DNA from: Stratiolaelaps scimitus
Lineage: Eukaryota; Arthropoda; Arachnida; Mesostigmata; Laelapidae
Direction of reading: 5' to 3'
NCBI GenBank assembly: GCA_019614645.1
Contig: JABWDB010000017.1
Span: forward strand, 5,220,501 to 5,284,500
Length of the DNA: 64,000 nt
Part shown: positions 1-12,225 of the stretch, piece after piece
How positions within the stretch are numbered: position 1 is the stretch's first letter
Layout of the letters: each line of letters opens with the position of its first letter
Position numbers and translations under genes: made by a program
The notes under the pieces: generated by a model
What the model saw: the letters and a program-made list of their open reading frames with translations, nothing else
What the model was told of the DNA's origin: nothing
Databases searched by the model: none

Positions 1-3000
1 CTCTCGATGCGCGAGAAAGGAACGAATATTAGTTCGAACAGGAACAAATGGCCGCTCCGCTTAGCTAGTTAATGGTTGGTGGATCACTAGGCCCGCTCGC
101 CTCCCCGCACCCCCTGCTTCTCGCTCGCTTACTATAATACTCCGCTCTTCACCGTGTTTCCGCCTGCTCCAGTGCCTCCGAGATCCCCTTCTTGTTGAGA
201 TCTATCCTTCCTTCGTGCCAATGTGAGTGCTACTGTTGCTGCTCCTGGCGCTTCTGCTGCAGCAGCAGCAGCGGCGACGGCAGACCGTTCGATCCCAAAT
301 TTCTTCTCTTCCGTGTTTTCTGCCATGCTACGCCGACGCGCGCGCCTCCTCGCCCGTCAGCCTAACCGTATCAGCCGCACCAACTAATATATTATTCCTG
401 TCGACGTAGTTGTCGACGCTGTCGATGTCGGCATACCGGCGGCAGCGGCACCGGCATCGTCCTCTAGCAGAATTATCAGGAGCGTCCTCGTTCGCTCCCT
501 CCCTCCCTGCCTCTAACACTCTATCACTCGCACGAGCCCTTCCTCGTCTCGCTTCTCTTTCATTCTTTCGTCCTATCTCTCCCCGCCTCTCTAATCATGT
601 ATCAAGGAAAGAGACACGGCTCGAGACGGGCGGCGCTTGTCGCCTTCGTCTGTGAAAAATGTTCCGGCTGGGCTTAGAAGAAGCAAACGGGACGGCGGGG
701 GCTTGAGACCGACCCCTGGGCCGTTGTCGTTGTCGTCGCGGACGTCCTTCAGCCCACCCCGTTTACGAGCTCGCAGACAGGCGAAGCGGGCGGGCGGGAG
801 GGTTGGCAGGGCACTAACAAGTGCGTGAGCGTTTGCGCCTAGCCTGCGCGAACCCGGCGACCAAGACAAGAAGGAGTCGCGGGAGCGTGCCGCTCCGATT
901 CGCCGATAAGGATGGGAACGACTCGGTGAGCCAACTAGAGCTGGAGGATGAAGAGGAGAAGGCGAGGGGGCCGCGCCAGAGCTGGTAGCGCTAACGGTGG
1001 TAGCGTCCAATGCAAGGTCGCCCACTCAGTCAGAGTGGTGCTACGAGTATTACGAGTGACGTGTGAACGCCGTAGGCGGAGCGCTCACAAGTACGGGCCG
1101 ACTAGCACCCAATGCAGGGCGCGCCTTACATGGCCAGCGCTGTGTCGTCCTCTAGTCACCGTCTCATGTGTTAGCCACCGGAGATGTGCGTATGTGCACT
1201 CCAAGTTGCAACATGAACTAAATAGCTGCTGCTATGGATGGCGGTGGCGGATACGAGGCCGTGTTGCGCACTGCGCTAACTGCCGACACGATCACGCAGC
1301 GCATCCCTTTACACGGTATGTAGATAAGGTTAATTGGCGATCACACTGACCCTGATGAGTGCCCTACTCTCAGTGGGATTATCTTTCCCACTATTAGATG
1401 TCAAGGAGAGAACGCCGGCGTGAGAGTCACAGAGAGAGAGAGAGAGAGAGTTTGGTCATAGCGCTGCTGATGTTTGTAGCTGCACGTTTTAATCAAGAGG
1501 GCTCTATGTGCTCGTGGTGTGCTATGGCACGAGTGACGAAAGGTGCAAGTATGAAAACAGTGTTTAGAGAAGAACGTATATTATTTTTTGGCAAAAAGCG
1601 GCTATTTTAATATATTGTGAACTGTGACAGTTACGTATATGTGCACGTGAGGCGCCGTTTATTTTTATCTCTCTTCGCACTTTCCTCGGGCACTGTCTAC
1701 TGTTCACAAGCGCGTCACGCTTGCTTAACGACGGTTGCTATTGTATTATTTTCCTCTAGGTCTGTGCCCGGGACTACTATGTATCGTAGTAGTCTGCTAG
1801 CTGAAGGTCACTTTAATGCCGAGGTCGTGCAGTTAGGGCTGGTGTTTCTCCAAATAAAATCTATATTGTATTGAACTGTATTATGAACTGTACACGGTAG
1901 GACCAGTCTGAGAACCTCTCTGCAAAACATCGCAGTCTGTATTTTGCGACAAAGACCGATAGGTCAGCTTCCTGCTGCTCCGCTTGTGAAGGCGGTCAAA
2001 GGAAGAACTGAAAGGGGGTCACCTTTTTCTCACTTTTTTCGGACTTTATAGCCAAGAAACAGGAGGCTTCAAACTTTGGGCGAGAAGATAAAAATGCGAA
2101 CCTCAACAGTGGAGGTGGTCTCAATACGGCCTGCCACTTTCACCCCAATATCTTTGTTCGTGGCGAATGGCTGTGTAGGCGATAGCATACGCGGCGTTGA
2201 GAACTACATGCTGCGTCGTTTTGTCATATATGTCCAGCTTATTTGCTTCCGAGCGGGGATTGCTTGATGATTTCGTGTCATTCAGCAAGCGAAGGTAAGT
2301 ATTATAATATCGTACCCCGTACAACACGTGATAACATCATATAATAGATGAATATGTGAAGAGACACGTTTCAAAATATAATCTTCCACTATGCGAGATT
2401 GCACACTGTTTTTGTGGTAACGACTGAACTCTATCAGTTGATTGCGATGAGACCTTCGCTCAGTATTGAAGAAGCCAAATGTTTTCATTCATGTCCAAGG
2501 GCCGTCGTCGTTGGCTAAGCTCATCGCGATGGTAACGTAGTCGCCAACCTTCAATTCCATTCTGTTGAATCGACCTTGTTGTAAGCACTCGACTTGACCT
2601 TGTGCGAACGTGACCTGCAAGCAGGTGTTTGAGCTTGTGGCTGCTCCTTGTATATCCAAACGCAGGCGATATAGTCAAGATGGAATATCTAGTGTAGTAG
2701 GCTATACACAATCTGGTACATGCCGTCTCTGCTCGTACTGCAATGAAATACTTCCTGCCGTTATAGAACAATTGCTTCTGAAGGACCTCTTGTATCTCGT
2801 CGGTTATATTGACCTGGACGTCCTATACCCCACGAAACGAGTGGTATGAGAACAAATTTCGAATGAGATCACTGAAAACGCTTATCTTATATTTGGAAGG
2901 AGCTGTCCTTCTTATTCGTGGTCCCTGCTTGTTATGAATGAAGAAATGATTACAAAGTGTCGCAAAGTGTTCCCTGAGTACTTCACCCGTTCACCCACTG

Positions 3001-3600
3001 ATCGACAGTACCTTTTTAATTTTTTAACCTGTTTATGCTTGCAGCATCAATCAATCATGAATCATCATCTGTTTACGCCTGGCAGCACGTATGTTAAAGG
3101 CACCTCAGGTTAGCTGGCCCGTTCGATGCTTCACAAGGCACAAAACTTGCTGTGTTTAGAAGCATTTAACGGGGCATGTCACCACCATGACCGTTACTTT
3201 GAAACCGGAGTAGACCTTCACTGCCAGTGCAGACGTTTTCTGATGTCATGTCGCTAGTCTCAACAACGAGCTGCAAGTCTCCAATAATGCAGCCTGCACT
3301 GTGGTGGCTGTCGTGTAGCGTAGCTGGGCGGCGCACTATATATACACCATACCAAGTATCTCGGTGTATTGCAATAAGCGACAGATGAAAATTCGTACCT
3401 ACCATTTTGTGCATGTTCTCAAATAACAAAAGCACTCTCATTCGCTTGCTCGTTAGCGTCTGCGGAGCAGGAAACGTTAACCGATTTCAATTGCTGCTAA
3501 CGTTGAAATATTATCCTGCCCCTAACTGTTGCGAAATGGGGATGCTTGCTTCCATTTAATCATTTAGACACTGGTTGTTTAATCCATTTTTTTGCTCTTG
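1..3600. other. Non-coding stretch, GC-rich first kilobase
   Basis: No ORF here has recognisable domains or convincing codon structure. The first 1.1 kb is GC-rich and contains a CTG/CAG-rich tract near 230-275, and a GA dinucleotide run lies at about 1431-1450. Such GC-rich blocks could be promoters or untranslated first exons of genes outside the window, but no splice-linked coding exon could be recognised. From 1.6 kb to 3.6 kb the sequence is AT-rich and featureless. Confidence 0.5.
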
Positions 3601-3739
3601 TAAGCTCCTCCCTATGAAAGCGCTTCTATAATAGCATAGAGAAAGGGTGTCCTTTTTCTGAATTCACGCACCATGGACACCCTTACCGCTTATAAAGTAT
3701 CCATTCAGGATTTCTTACAGATCAGTGTCAGCACTACAG

Positions 3740-4840
3740 GATTACGGCCGCCAAATACCTAACTCATAATTTATATAATCTCGGCATTCTCAGAAGACGT
3801 TACGTCGGGATCCTACTTTCCGACAGCGAGGATTATCCTTTCAGACTACCCAGCCCGGATTGAACTATCACAAACTGAGATTAACTTACGTAATATTGCT
3901 AAGTTTGGTTCAAAATATAGCCACTCTAGTGACAATCTCCCGCCAGCCGTCTACAAAATGCTGGGCCCTGTCCAAGCGGAGCTTCTTAGATTAATCTTTA
4001 CTTCTGTCTATGAGGAAGCTGTACTCTCCGACATATTTACTGACAGCTGCTCATACACGCAAAAAACAAACGTAACATGGACCTTATTTTTGACAAAACA
4101 ATTGTAGGTGACGTTCACAACTATTTGTGCTTTAAAGATCTTCTGGAAGATAGCCAAGATGGTTTTCGAAGGGGAAACCAACTGAGATCAGCTGGTAAGG
4201 ACTATTTATCATCGTACTATGTTCCTGGGGGTTAAGCCTGACTTCGACTATTTCTGCTTCGATTTTTCGAAAGCTGTTACCTGCATCTGCCGTGAGTTAC
4301 TGAATACGGAGGATTTGAAATGTTGTGAGCAAGTTGTGCCGTCGAAACGCCATGCCAATCGTATTTCTAAGCGAGGAGTTTTCTCTTGTGGCTAATATAA
4401 CAATTATTATTCTAACAATGTCGTGATTATTAAGTGCAAGAGCTCTATCAGACCTGGTATCCGTGTCACATCTTTGGTTGACTTCGATCTACATCTAGTG
4501 GTACGCCCATCCCCGCTAATTTGTAACGCAATTTTTAGATGTTTTATTATTAAGAGATTGGACTATTATGTTGTTCCTAAAGAGTCCAGCTTTACCCAAG
4601 AATATATATTGATCAGTTGTATAAATGGTCGTCTTAGGGAAAATATTGAAGCATTGTATAGAGTCTATACCACTGAATTCGAAGAGTATGCAATAGTCAA
4701 TATCCCGGAGGAGTATTGTGTCAAACTGCCTTCGATTTGAGAAATGCATGATTTCGCTGACATCCTAACGCTCAGGAGGCTCAATCGTAGTAATACTATT
4801 AGAGTGATACTTGAGATTAGGCCCAATCCCTGAATCACTC
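3740..4840 (+). pseudogene. Decayed CR1-like LINE ORF2 relic
   Basis: Short blocks in different forward frames resemble the reverse transcriptase of the intact LINE at 38.9-41.6 kb, in the same order. Around 4150 a block reads QDGFRRGNQ, matching QHGFTKGKS in the intact copy. Around 4255 FCFDFSKAV matches IYFDFSKAF. At 4420-4570 the block around FRCFIIKRLDYY matches FRCFIVKRPEFY of the intact ORF2 C-terminal region. Frameshifts and stops separate the blocks, and the YADD active-site region is missing between about 4310 and 4400. I infer an old, internally deleted, inactive copy of a related element. The outer boundaries are approximate. Confidence 0.75.
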
Positions 4841-7800
4841 GTGCTACTTTCTACGGTTGTCGCTCGTACACGACAACTTAACAATATATTCGTGCGGATG
4901 GTATCTCGTCTGATCCAGGGGACTCTCGATTTGATCAGTGCTACTTAATGAACTAATTATATTAGTAATGCAATAATAATTGGTTCCTCAACATATCCAC
5001 GACGCCATACTACATGTTTATATTACAAATATGAAATTGGAGATATATATATAATACATATATTTATAGTGTATGTACCATATGGCTACCTACAGAAAAT
5101 ATAGCTCATTTATTATGCGCTACTCATTCATTCATTCTCATTAATATTTACAGAACTCGTCAAACTTATATTGTTGTATTATCATAATATTTCTTTCGTA
5201 ACCTGCAGCTCTGATCTACCCCCAAGTGATGTAAATAGACAACCAACAATGTCTCCATAAACGAAAACACGTACATGTCTATACATCAAGCCATGATGTT
5301 GTTGTGTTGTAGACAGTACTTTCATATTATCATAGATCAAGCGATAAACTTTTTTCCTATTTACATTTCACCTTACAGACAAATATCTTCCTGTATGTGT
5401 CTATATAAGAATTTTAATAAATCCATAGGTAGATATTCATATCAGACGATCTATCAATATATCCAGCCATATCCCTGACTCTGCTCACACGACGAACCCA
5501 TGCCTCGTTCACTTTCTCTCTCTCTCTCTCGATCTCTCTCTTGTTGATGACGCCGACGCCGGCTGCGGCGCCCCCACCGAAGGTCGGCAACGCCTCGCTG
5601 CCGTCGAACACCTCTCGCATTGTCAAACCTCATTCGCGCTCGCGCTCTCTCGCCAGGCAAATGTTCCCCTCGCTGCCAGTACCGATGCGCCCGCCGCATT
5701 CGTTGCTGCCAGGTTCACGCCCGTTCGTTACGGACGTCTTGAATATGAAATATGATATATCCGCTTGCGTTGGTTCGCTGGTTCATTCATTCGTCCATCC
5801 GACGTTTCTCGTGGCGTTCGGCGGTGGTCGTTCACGTCGCCGTGTTAGTGCTGGTTCGTCATCGAAGGCGTGCCAACGTGATTTGCTATGCTACTTCTTT
5901 TCAACTGTGCAAGGCAGGGCCGCCGCCGCCGCCACCGTCGGCAGACAGCAACGCTGTCGTCGTTCGTCTCGACATCGTGCATCCTCCTGCTGCTGAACCC
6001 CTCTGCGTCGCCCACTCCTTAGGCTGAGCTGGGGGACTCCCGGCTCCGATCGCCGGCCAACCGCGCAGGGCAGGCTGTCTTAGCTGTCAACGAAACGTCG
6101 CTCCGCTCACCAGTATTCGCACTAGCTCTGTCTCGCTCTCTCCATCTCAGCCGAGTCAGCGGGTATCCGCGCTTCTGACATCTCGAATAAGAGTCGGCAT
6201 CAACAAATATTACTACATACACATGAGGAGCACACTCGTACCATGCCATCAGAGCCGGCCTCGATGGTCGTCGACGCTTTGCGCCTTTTCGTCTCCTGTT
6301 GGGGAAGGCCTCCCATCCCGGTGTTTCCTAGCCCGCCACCTTTCTCCCTATCCGCCTCTGTCTCTCGATCTCTCGCCGGTCCTGCTGACAATTTGCGACA
6401 TTCTGCCATCGTGCTGCGAGCATCACGGTTGCTGGTTGTACCGCAAAAGCAGCCAGCCGGCGGCTTTAGCCTTTAGGAATTAGGCTTGCGGAACGAAGCT
6501 GGCCCCCACCACTATCGCTGAACTGGATAGCGTCTGCGGCTTGTCGCATGGATGAACAGGTTCTTTTTAGGTCGAACGTAGAAGAAAACACGTGTACTGT
6601 GTGGAAACACATATTCATTTTCATGAGTTGAAGTGAAGAATTCATCAACGCTCCGTAGCTAGCACGTATCGTCTATCGTGACATCTGGCGAATGTCAGAG
6701 GCGTGAGTTGCCAGAAGAGCTCGCTATATCTAATGTGCGGTGGCAGAAAGTTTGTTTGCGAGCTACAGCGAGATGCAAAAAGCTTTCTTAAATATTAGGC
6801 GAAGTTTTATGATTTCTATTCGCATAGTCTGCCGCTCTATGGTAACTTTAAGTTTCTCCAAAGTTCTCCTCTTTGCCTTAACTCAGCGTTTTCGATTATG
6901 ATAATAATAATAATAATATCTGCAAAATCGCATGTATCTTGCAATTATTCTCTCAGTATCATAAGAAGAAGAATAATAATAACTGCGTTCATTTGCCTGT
7001 CTTTCTTGGGACGCCGTTTGTTAAGTTTGTTCGGCCCGTATACCGCTACAAAGGCATAGCGCAAAAAGTGCCTTTTATCAAAGGGCTTTATCATAAAACT
7101 GCTTCGGTCGTCCACTCACCTCGGCTGCCAGCGATTGGGGTCAGCCTGCCAATGCAGGATGCGGGCCTGAATACAAATTTGGTTTGTATCGACAGTGTGT
7201 CAGAAAGCTCGTAGCACAGTCCAAAATTTTATACAGTTGCAGGGCATGGGAACAGAATGGCCTCAACACAAAGGATAATTTCATGCGTTGGTTCCGCCGA
7301 CAGAAGCTACCATAAAATATGTATCAGTTACAACGAAGAGGGCGCACGGTCCGAGAAAGGACAACAACTGCTTGTAAATCAAATGTGACTGAGGCTATTG
7401 CCTCTGTGGGGTACGTTCACTAACGATGTAACATCAAACAGTGAGCCCATTATATATTATAAAGTCCTATGTGCGACAGCCATCACCTAATTACTGAAAT
7501 TCACATCAGCTCTGTCTGCTAGTGAATCCTTTATTAGAGCGCCCCTTACATGCGAACCACAATTATTATTGATAAGTCACTCGTTCAGTAGCACCAGCTA
7601 GCCACCACCCTTTCAACTTGTCACTCTCATGGGTTGGTTTCTACTATGAATACTGGGCTTCAGAGGATGGCCTTAATCGGACGAATACTCACCGCCTCAT
7701 CGATATCACATTGTGTTCACACGAACGCTTTGAGAGGCGATTCTATGAATCCACGATTGTGTCCTACGAAACAAGTACTAAACCAATACGTGGTTCTATA

Positions 7801-10187
7801 TTGGCTTGTGAAACATCTCAGATGAGGACAAATTGTGACGTGCTAGCTCTCTATGTAAGCGGATTGCAAGTGTTTCTTGAAATTCCATGAGATGAGACGC
7901 ATTTACAATATGGTTAGGTGGGCCCTTCATGATTCGTTGGCGACGATGGCACAGTACAACTAAATAAAAACAATGGGTTGAGTAAAGAAAGGTAATTTCA
8001 TGAATCGTCCGTTCCAGAAATCTGCCAAAACTCTTCGAATTAAGCATTAAGAGGTAAGATCACTGCCGCATGCGTGCCTCCATTGAATACAAAGTAAAAC
8101 TCTATTCATGGAATCCCCCTTTGTTAATGCCTCCTAACTTCTATTTCGTCAACGTGACGCGGTGGTGTTGCACGCATAACGGGCCTACCACTTATGCATC
8201 ATCCATCTGTTCGTGAGATCTCTTACCACATATGCACTGGTAGACATCTACCTGTCCGCATATGTGCATATACTTCCTGCTGTGTCCAAAGTGTCAAGTA
8301 CACTTCTTCAACATTCATACAAGCAATGAGGAACAGGAACAGCCGCACTCAACGTAAAGTAAGCGTATTCTTTCTTGCCAACTAGGTGGCGTTTCTAAAG
8401 CCATCTCCACAGCTTTTGCACAGTAAACATATATCGGTGGGCCTGTCGCGCTGGCCGAAATATAGTACAGTGGTATCCTCAGCTCAGTCAGTCAGGCCAA
8501 ACGTCACTACAAAGGCAGCAGCGGACGCCGGCCCCACACGGCCGCCCTTACGACCGTTACGTTCAGACCGACGTGAGTGGCGTGGCGTGGCGTAGCGAAC
8601 GTTCGAGGTGGATGAGAAAAAGAGAGAAATAGACCGAGAGAACGCGGCAGGGAGACATACGGCCACGGTGAACGGTGGAACGCTGTTTTGACGTCAATCT
8701 GTCCCTTGCAAGGCGTGATGGATGCGAGCCACATCCGGCTGCCGGTCCGCTGGTATCCTCGAAGAGTCCGGGGAATGGGAACGCCTCTCCCCGCATTTTG
8801 GTGACAACGCTACACAGTGCGCAGTGTGGGACCTCCTCGTACTCTCATCTCCTTCGCCAATTGGAGAAGCAGTGGCCACCGGCGTTGGCAGCACAGCCGA
8901 TGCGGGCGACACCTAGATAGGAGCCGGGAGGGAGGGGGAGGCGTGGATTGCTGTGGATGGCTATGGGTTTTCCGCTGAGTAGTAAAACTGTCTCTCCGAT
9001 CAGCGGTAAGGACGGACTCAGAGCGGTGGCGGCGGCGGCGACGGCGGCGGAGCGAAGCTAGCAAAGAGGGCTCGCCCGCTCGCTCACTCGGTCGATCGGC
9101 TGGTCGGTGAGGCGGCAGGCGCCTTGGACAGCTAGGCCGCCCTCGGCCGGAAGCGCTCGCTTTGAACAAGTGTCGCTTCATCCGGTAGACCGGCCACTAG
9201 CCGCCGCTGGACACTGGTAAGCAAGCACGGTAGTACTACTACTACTAACAACTCTTTTCGTCGGCAAGAACGGCCAGGCGGACGACGGCTAGCGATATGT
9301 CTTGGCGGCCCCCTCAACCACTGCTTTCCTCGAGCCCCTCAAGTCTCGTTCTGCAGAGCTCTTTCTTATGTCAAGTGTCTCGACACCGGGTTGACTTCCC
9401 CCGCCTATTGCCGCTGCTGCTAGTGACGGTGGACGATCCACTAACATGGTAGACCACTCACGTGGAAAGGGAAAAGAGATGAAAAAAAAACGCCACTATT
9501 GAACAGCAGTATATTGCGCCCATGTTACGCATCATACTTTACACAAGGACAAAAATGACCTAGAAATATCTATTGACATATACCTGCGTGTCATTACTTA
9601 TGCACGCACGGAGCCTTGATACGGATACGGGCTTGTTGTGGATGTCAGTTAATCTTCAGCATCACAATCAGGCAGCAGCGACCAAAGCATCTGTTTTTTC
9701 TTTGACTATTTAAGTATTTTACTTTTTGCATATATTGAGTAGAATATTAAAGTAAACACAAACCGTTGATCATACTGCGCACGATGAATTTTATAGTCTG
9801 CTGTTCCAGTAAAGGTTTCTATACTGAATTTTAACCGTAACAATTGTCGCTATGTCATAGATACATACATACGTCGGAATGAATTATGATGCTTTGATTT
9901 TCGAAAATGTTGCACACTAGACTGACAAGGGCACTGACAGCAACTGACACAGTCGGATATAGCTAATTGCATTGTTTTATGAAGAGATGGCGTTACCATT
10001 ATTAACCTTTATTGCAGATTACGTTACCATTACCACCTGTTACCACCAAAGTGGCCAGCACTTTGGTTTTCTCAAGTTTCTCACGATCAAAGGTACAAAT
10101 CACGAGGATTTAGGTAGTGGAGTTCGTTTTTTAACTTTGCCAATTTTACCGGTACCAATGAAACGAAATGACATTGACAGGCTACGT
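4841..10187. other. Non-coding stretch with simple repeats and GC-rich islands
   Basis: No supported gene. Visible landmarks are an imperfect CT run (5513-5540), a GC-rich block (about 5540-6480), a TAA trinucleotide run (6898-6918), a GC-rich block (about 8480-9330) with GGC-type repeats near 9025-9052, and a nine-A run at 9481-9489. Forward and reverse ORFs in the GC-rich blocks are low-complexity and overlap in several frames, which argues against coding. Confidence 0.5.
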
Positions 10188-10270
10188 TGTAATAGATGGT
10201 CTAGTGGTGGTGAGCGCCTTAGATTGCAAGAGAGGAGGGTCGTATGGCTTGGGTTCAAGCCCTGAACCTT
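10188..10270 (+). repeat. tRNA-derived SINE head (promoter region)
   Basis: An RNA polymerase III type 2 promoter is visible. An A-box-like TGGTCTAGTGG lies at 10197-10207 and a B-box-like GGGTTCAAGCCC at 10251-10262, about 50 bp apart. The five bases on each side of the TTCAAGC loop can pair if G-T wobbles are allowed, as in a tRNA T-arm. The rest does not make a clean cloverleaf, so this is a tRNA-derived SINE head or a decayed tRNA gene rather than a functional tRNA. No clear target-site duplication was found, and the 3' limit of the element is unknown. Confidence 0.55.
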
Positions 10271-11410
10271 TGGATTCCCGTGCCACTCTCCTTTATTTGT
10301 GGATTCTTACTCGGTACTGCAAGGGTGAAAATAAAGTAAAGAGGGCCCCTACTTGTCTTTATAGTAATACATAAAGGTTCAGAGCCGAGGTCCGTCACAG
10401 AGAAGGGGATCAGCTGAGTGCCAGCTCAAAAAAATGTTACCTTATGGTCCTCGTCGCCAACATCTACCTGATTACGCAGTTCGCTGCAGTTTCAGTGGGC
10501 ATAAGTTGCTGTCCATTCCTACACACCCACCTTTTGAGCGCAGCGTCTCAAGGTCACTCTGGCACAGTTCCCAAGGAATAGTGGGTACCGTACGCTTGGC
10601 GTTAATAATTCACTGCCGTCATGCTGGAGCTCTATGTCCCAGCCTACTAGCGGGGCTAGGCGGAATAGGCCGGGATGAGGCTGCCGGCACGTGTAAGACT
10701 TCTGGACCCTTGATGACCCTCCCTCCTCTCAGACGATCTCTCAAGACACCCCCCCCCCCGGCGCCGCACCCCGAAGTGGCTGTAGATGCCTATCTGCTAT
10801 TTGTACACGGTCCAGAGAGGCGACGGTGGGCCAGCAATGGCCGGCCGAGAAGCAACAGTGACTGGCCTTGGGTTTGGCGTCGCTTCGGTTTCGGATTTCT
10901 TTTGCGCAGAAGGGACTGGCACTCTACTTGCTATTGGCTGAGCTTTGCATACCTATTCATGCGGCGTAGCTTTGTCTAGTGGCGCTAAAAGCCGAGAGGA
11001 TATCATCTGGTTGGGCTGAATCCTAAAGTCTGTTGGAGGAGACACGAGGTGGATGGGAGCTGTCACAAGCTTAAGCAGCAGAAAGTGTGTACGTACTAAC
11101 GGAGTCTCACGGTGAGTTGATCGGTCGGAGTACCGACAGGAAGCCTATACCTTCCATCTCCTCTAGGCACGTCTCTTAGGAGGAGGCATAACTTTGCTCG
11201 CTTTGATGATCTCCAAGCGCTTTAATGCTCAGATCACTCCCAGTCGACATCTCAATTCAATTTAATGCAAATTGTCGTTTAGTGACGGAATTCAGTTTTT
11301 GCAATGCTTACGTTCTCTTAATATTAATATTAAAGACGATTATTACATCATAAAGCTGGTACTAACTCTCAACAATATTAATATAGTGAGACATAGAATT
11401 CAATATAAAG
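10271..11410. other. Non-coding stretch
   Basis: Nothing coding is supported. The 181-codon open frame at 10434-10979 is low-complexity in its second half and has no recognisable domain. An 11-C homopolymer lies at 10749-10759. Confidence 0.45.
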
Positions 11411-11505
11411 TATATTATAGAATTCAAGCAATGCCGAAAGCAGTACCGTGGACGTTAAATGTTGGCTGTTAAAAGTCGGCCAGGAAAATTTATATTATAA
11501 AATTC
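11411..11505 (+). mobile_element. 5'-truncated SINE copy with target-site duplication
   Basis: Bases 11426-11490 match the 3' half of the SINE at 62466-62645: both contain GCAGTACCGTGGACGT followed by ATGTTGGCTG and then a GG(A)AAA-rich end. The copy is flanked by a 15-bp direct repeat with one mismatch, TATATTATAGAATTC at 11411-11425 and TATATTATAAAATTC at 11491-11505. This is the arrangement expected of 5'-truncated target-primed reverse transcription. The copy lacks the tRNA-like promoter and is inactive. Confidence 0.85.
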
Positions 11506-12138
11506 GTAGTATAAAGAATAGTATACAGGGGTTGTTTATAGTAAAGATAGAATTATTATAGCAGTACCTTCTTCAGTTCGGGCGAGAACTTTTTGGTTGA
11601 CTTATGTTGTCGTGTCTCTCTCAAAAGCGAGCCTCAGACAGCAGGTAGTCGATAAGCTCGCGTAGAGCGACTACCTCCTATGGCATTTGGCGTCCTAAAT
11701 TCTGTTGATGATTCGTGCCTTTACCAACGGTGATTGGGAAATAGATGTCAGATGGAATTCGGTCTCCATCCGTTTTGAAAGCCAAAGTGCAGTGCGCGCC
11801 TGGCACTGCTTGCTAATTGGAAGGAGACCGTATGTCTCCAAGAGCCTTGAGACTGAATCCCCGCAATTCCCTCCAACAACCGCCCGTGAGGCTTAGTTCT
11901 GAGTGACGTCTACTCTAGGATTAATAACTTCATAGCCACTCCCAATTAACATCTAGTCAATTGATATCTTCTAGCAGAGAAGAGAAATAAGCAACAGAAA
12001 TAATCATTATCGTCATCTTTCGTCAACGCCACCGCGGTCCTGGCGTTGAGGTAAATGCTGAGAATTTAGAGTTTGGGTAAGTAAGATATAGGGAAAGCTT
12101 TATTGGAGCTGCAATTTCACAATGCTTAAGCTCTCTTA
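11506..12138. other. Non-coding stretch
   Basis: No gene seen. A 9-bp inverted repeat (12023-12031 with 12041-12049) with a 9-nt loop is the only structure noted. Confidence 0.4.
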
Positions 12139-12225
12139 TGTGTCACGCAGCGTGGCTCGAACCCTGCCGCCTCTGGTTCTCGACAGCCAGAGACTTAGCC
12201 GTCCAAGCCACCGCGCTGACACTTA
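12139..12225 (-). repeat. tRNA-like SINE head, minus strand
   Basis: Read on the minus strand this is a tRNA-like unit of about 83 nt. It has an A-box-like TGGCTTGGACGG (complement of 12199-12210), a B box GGGTTCGAGCC (complement of 12154-12164), and TGTCA/TGACA ends that still pair like an acceptor stem. The length and an extra arm suggest descent from a class II (Leu/Ser type) tRNA. The T-stem and anticodon loop are degenerate, so I call it SINE-derived. Sequence beyond 12139 toward lower coordinates may be SINE body but has no defined end. Confidence 0.6.
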
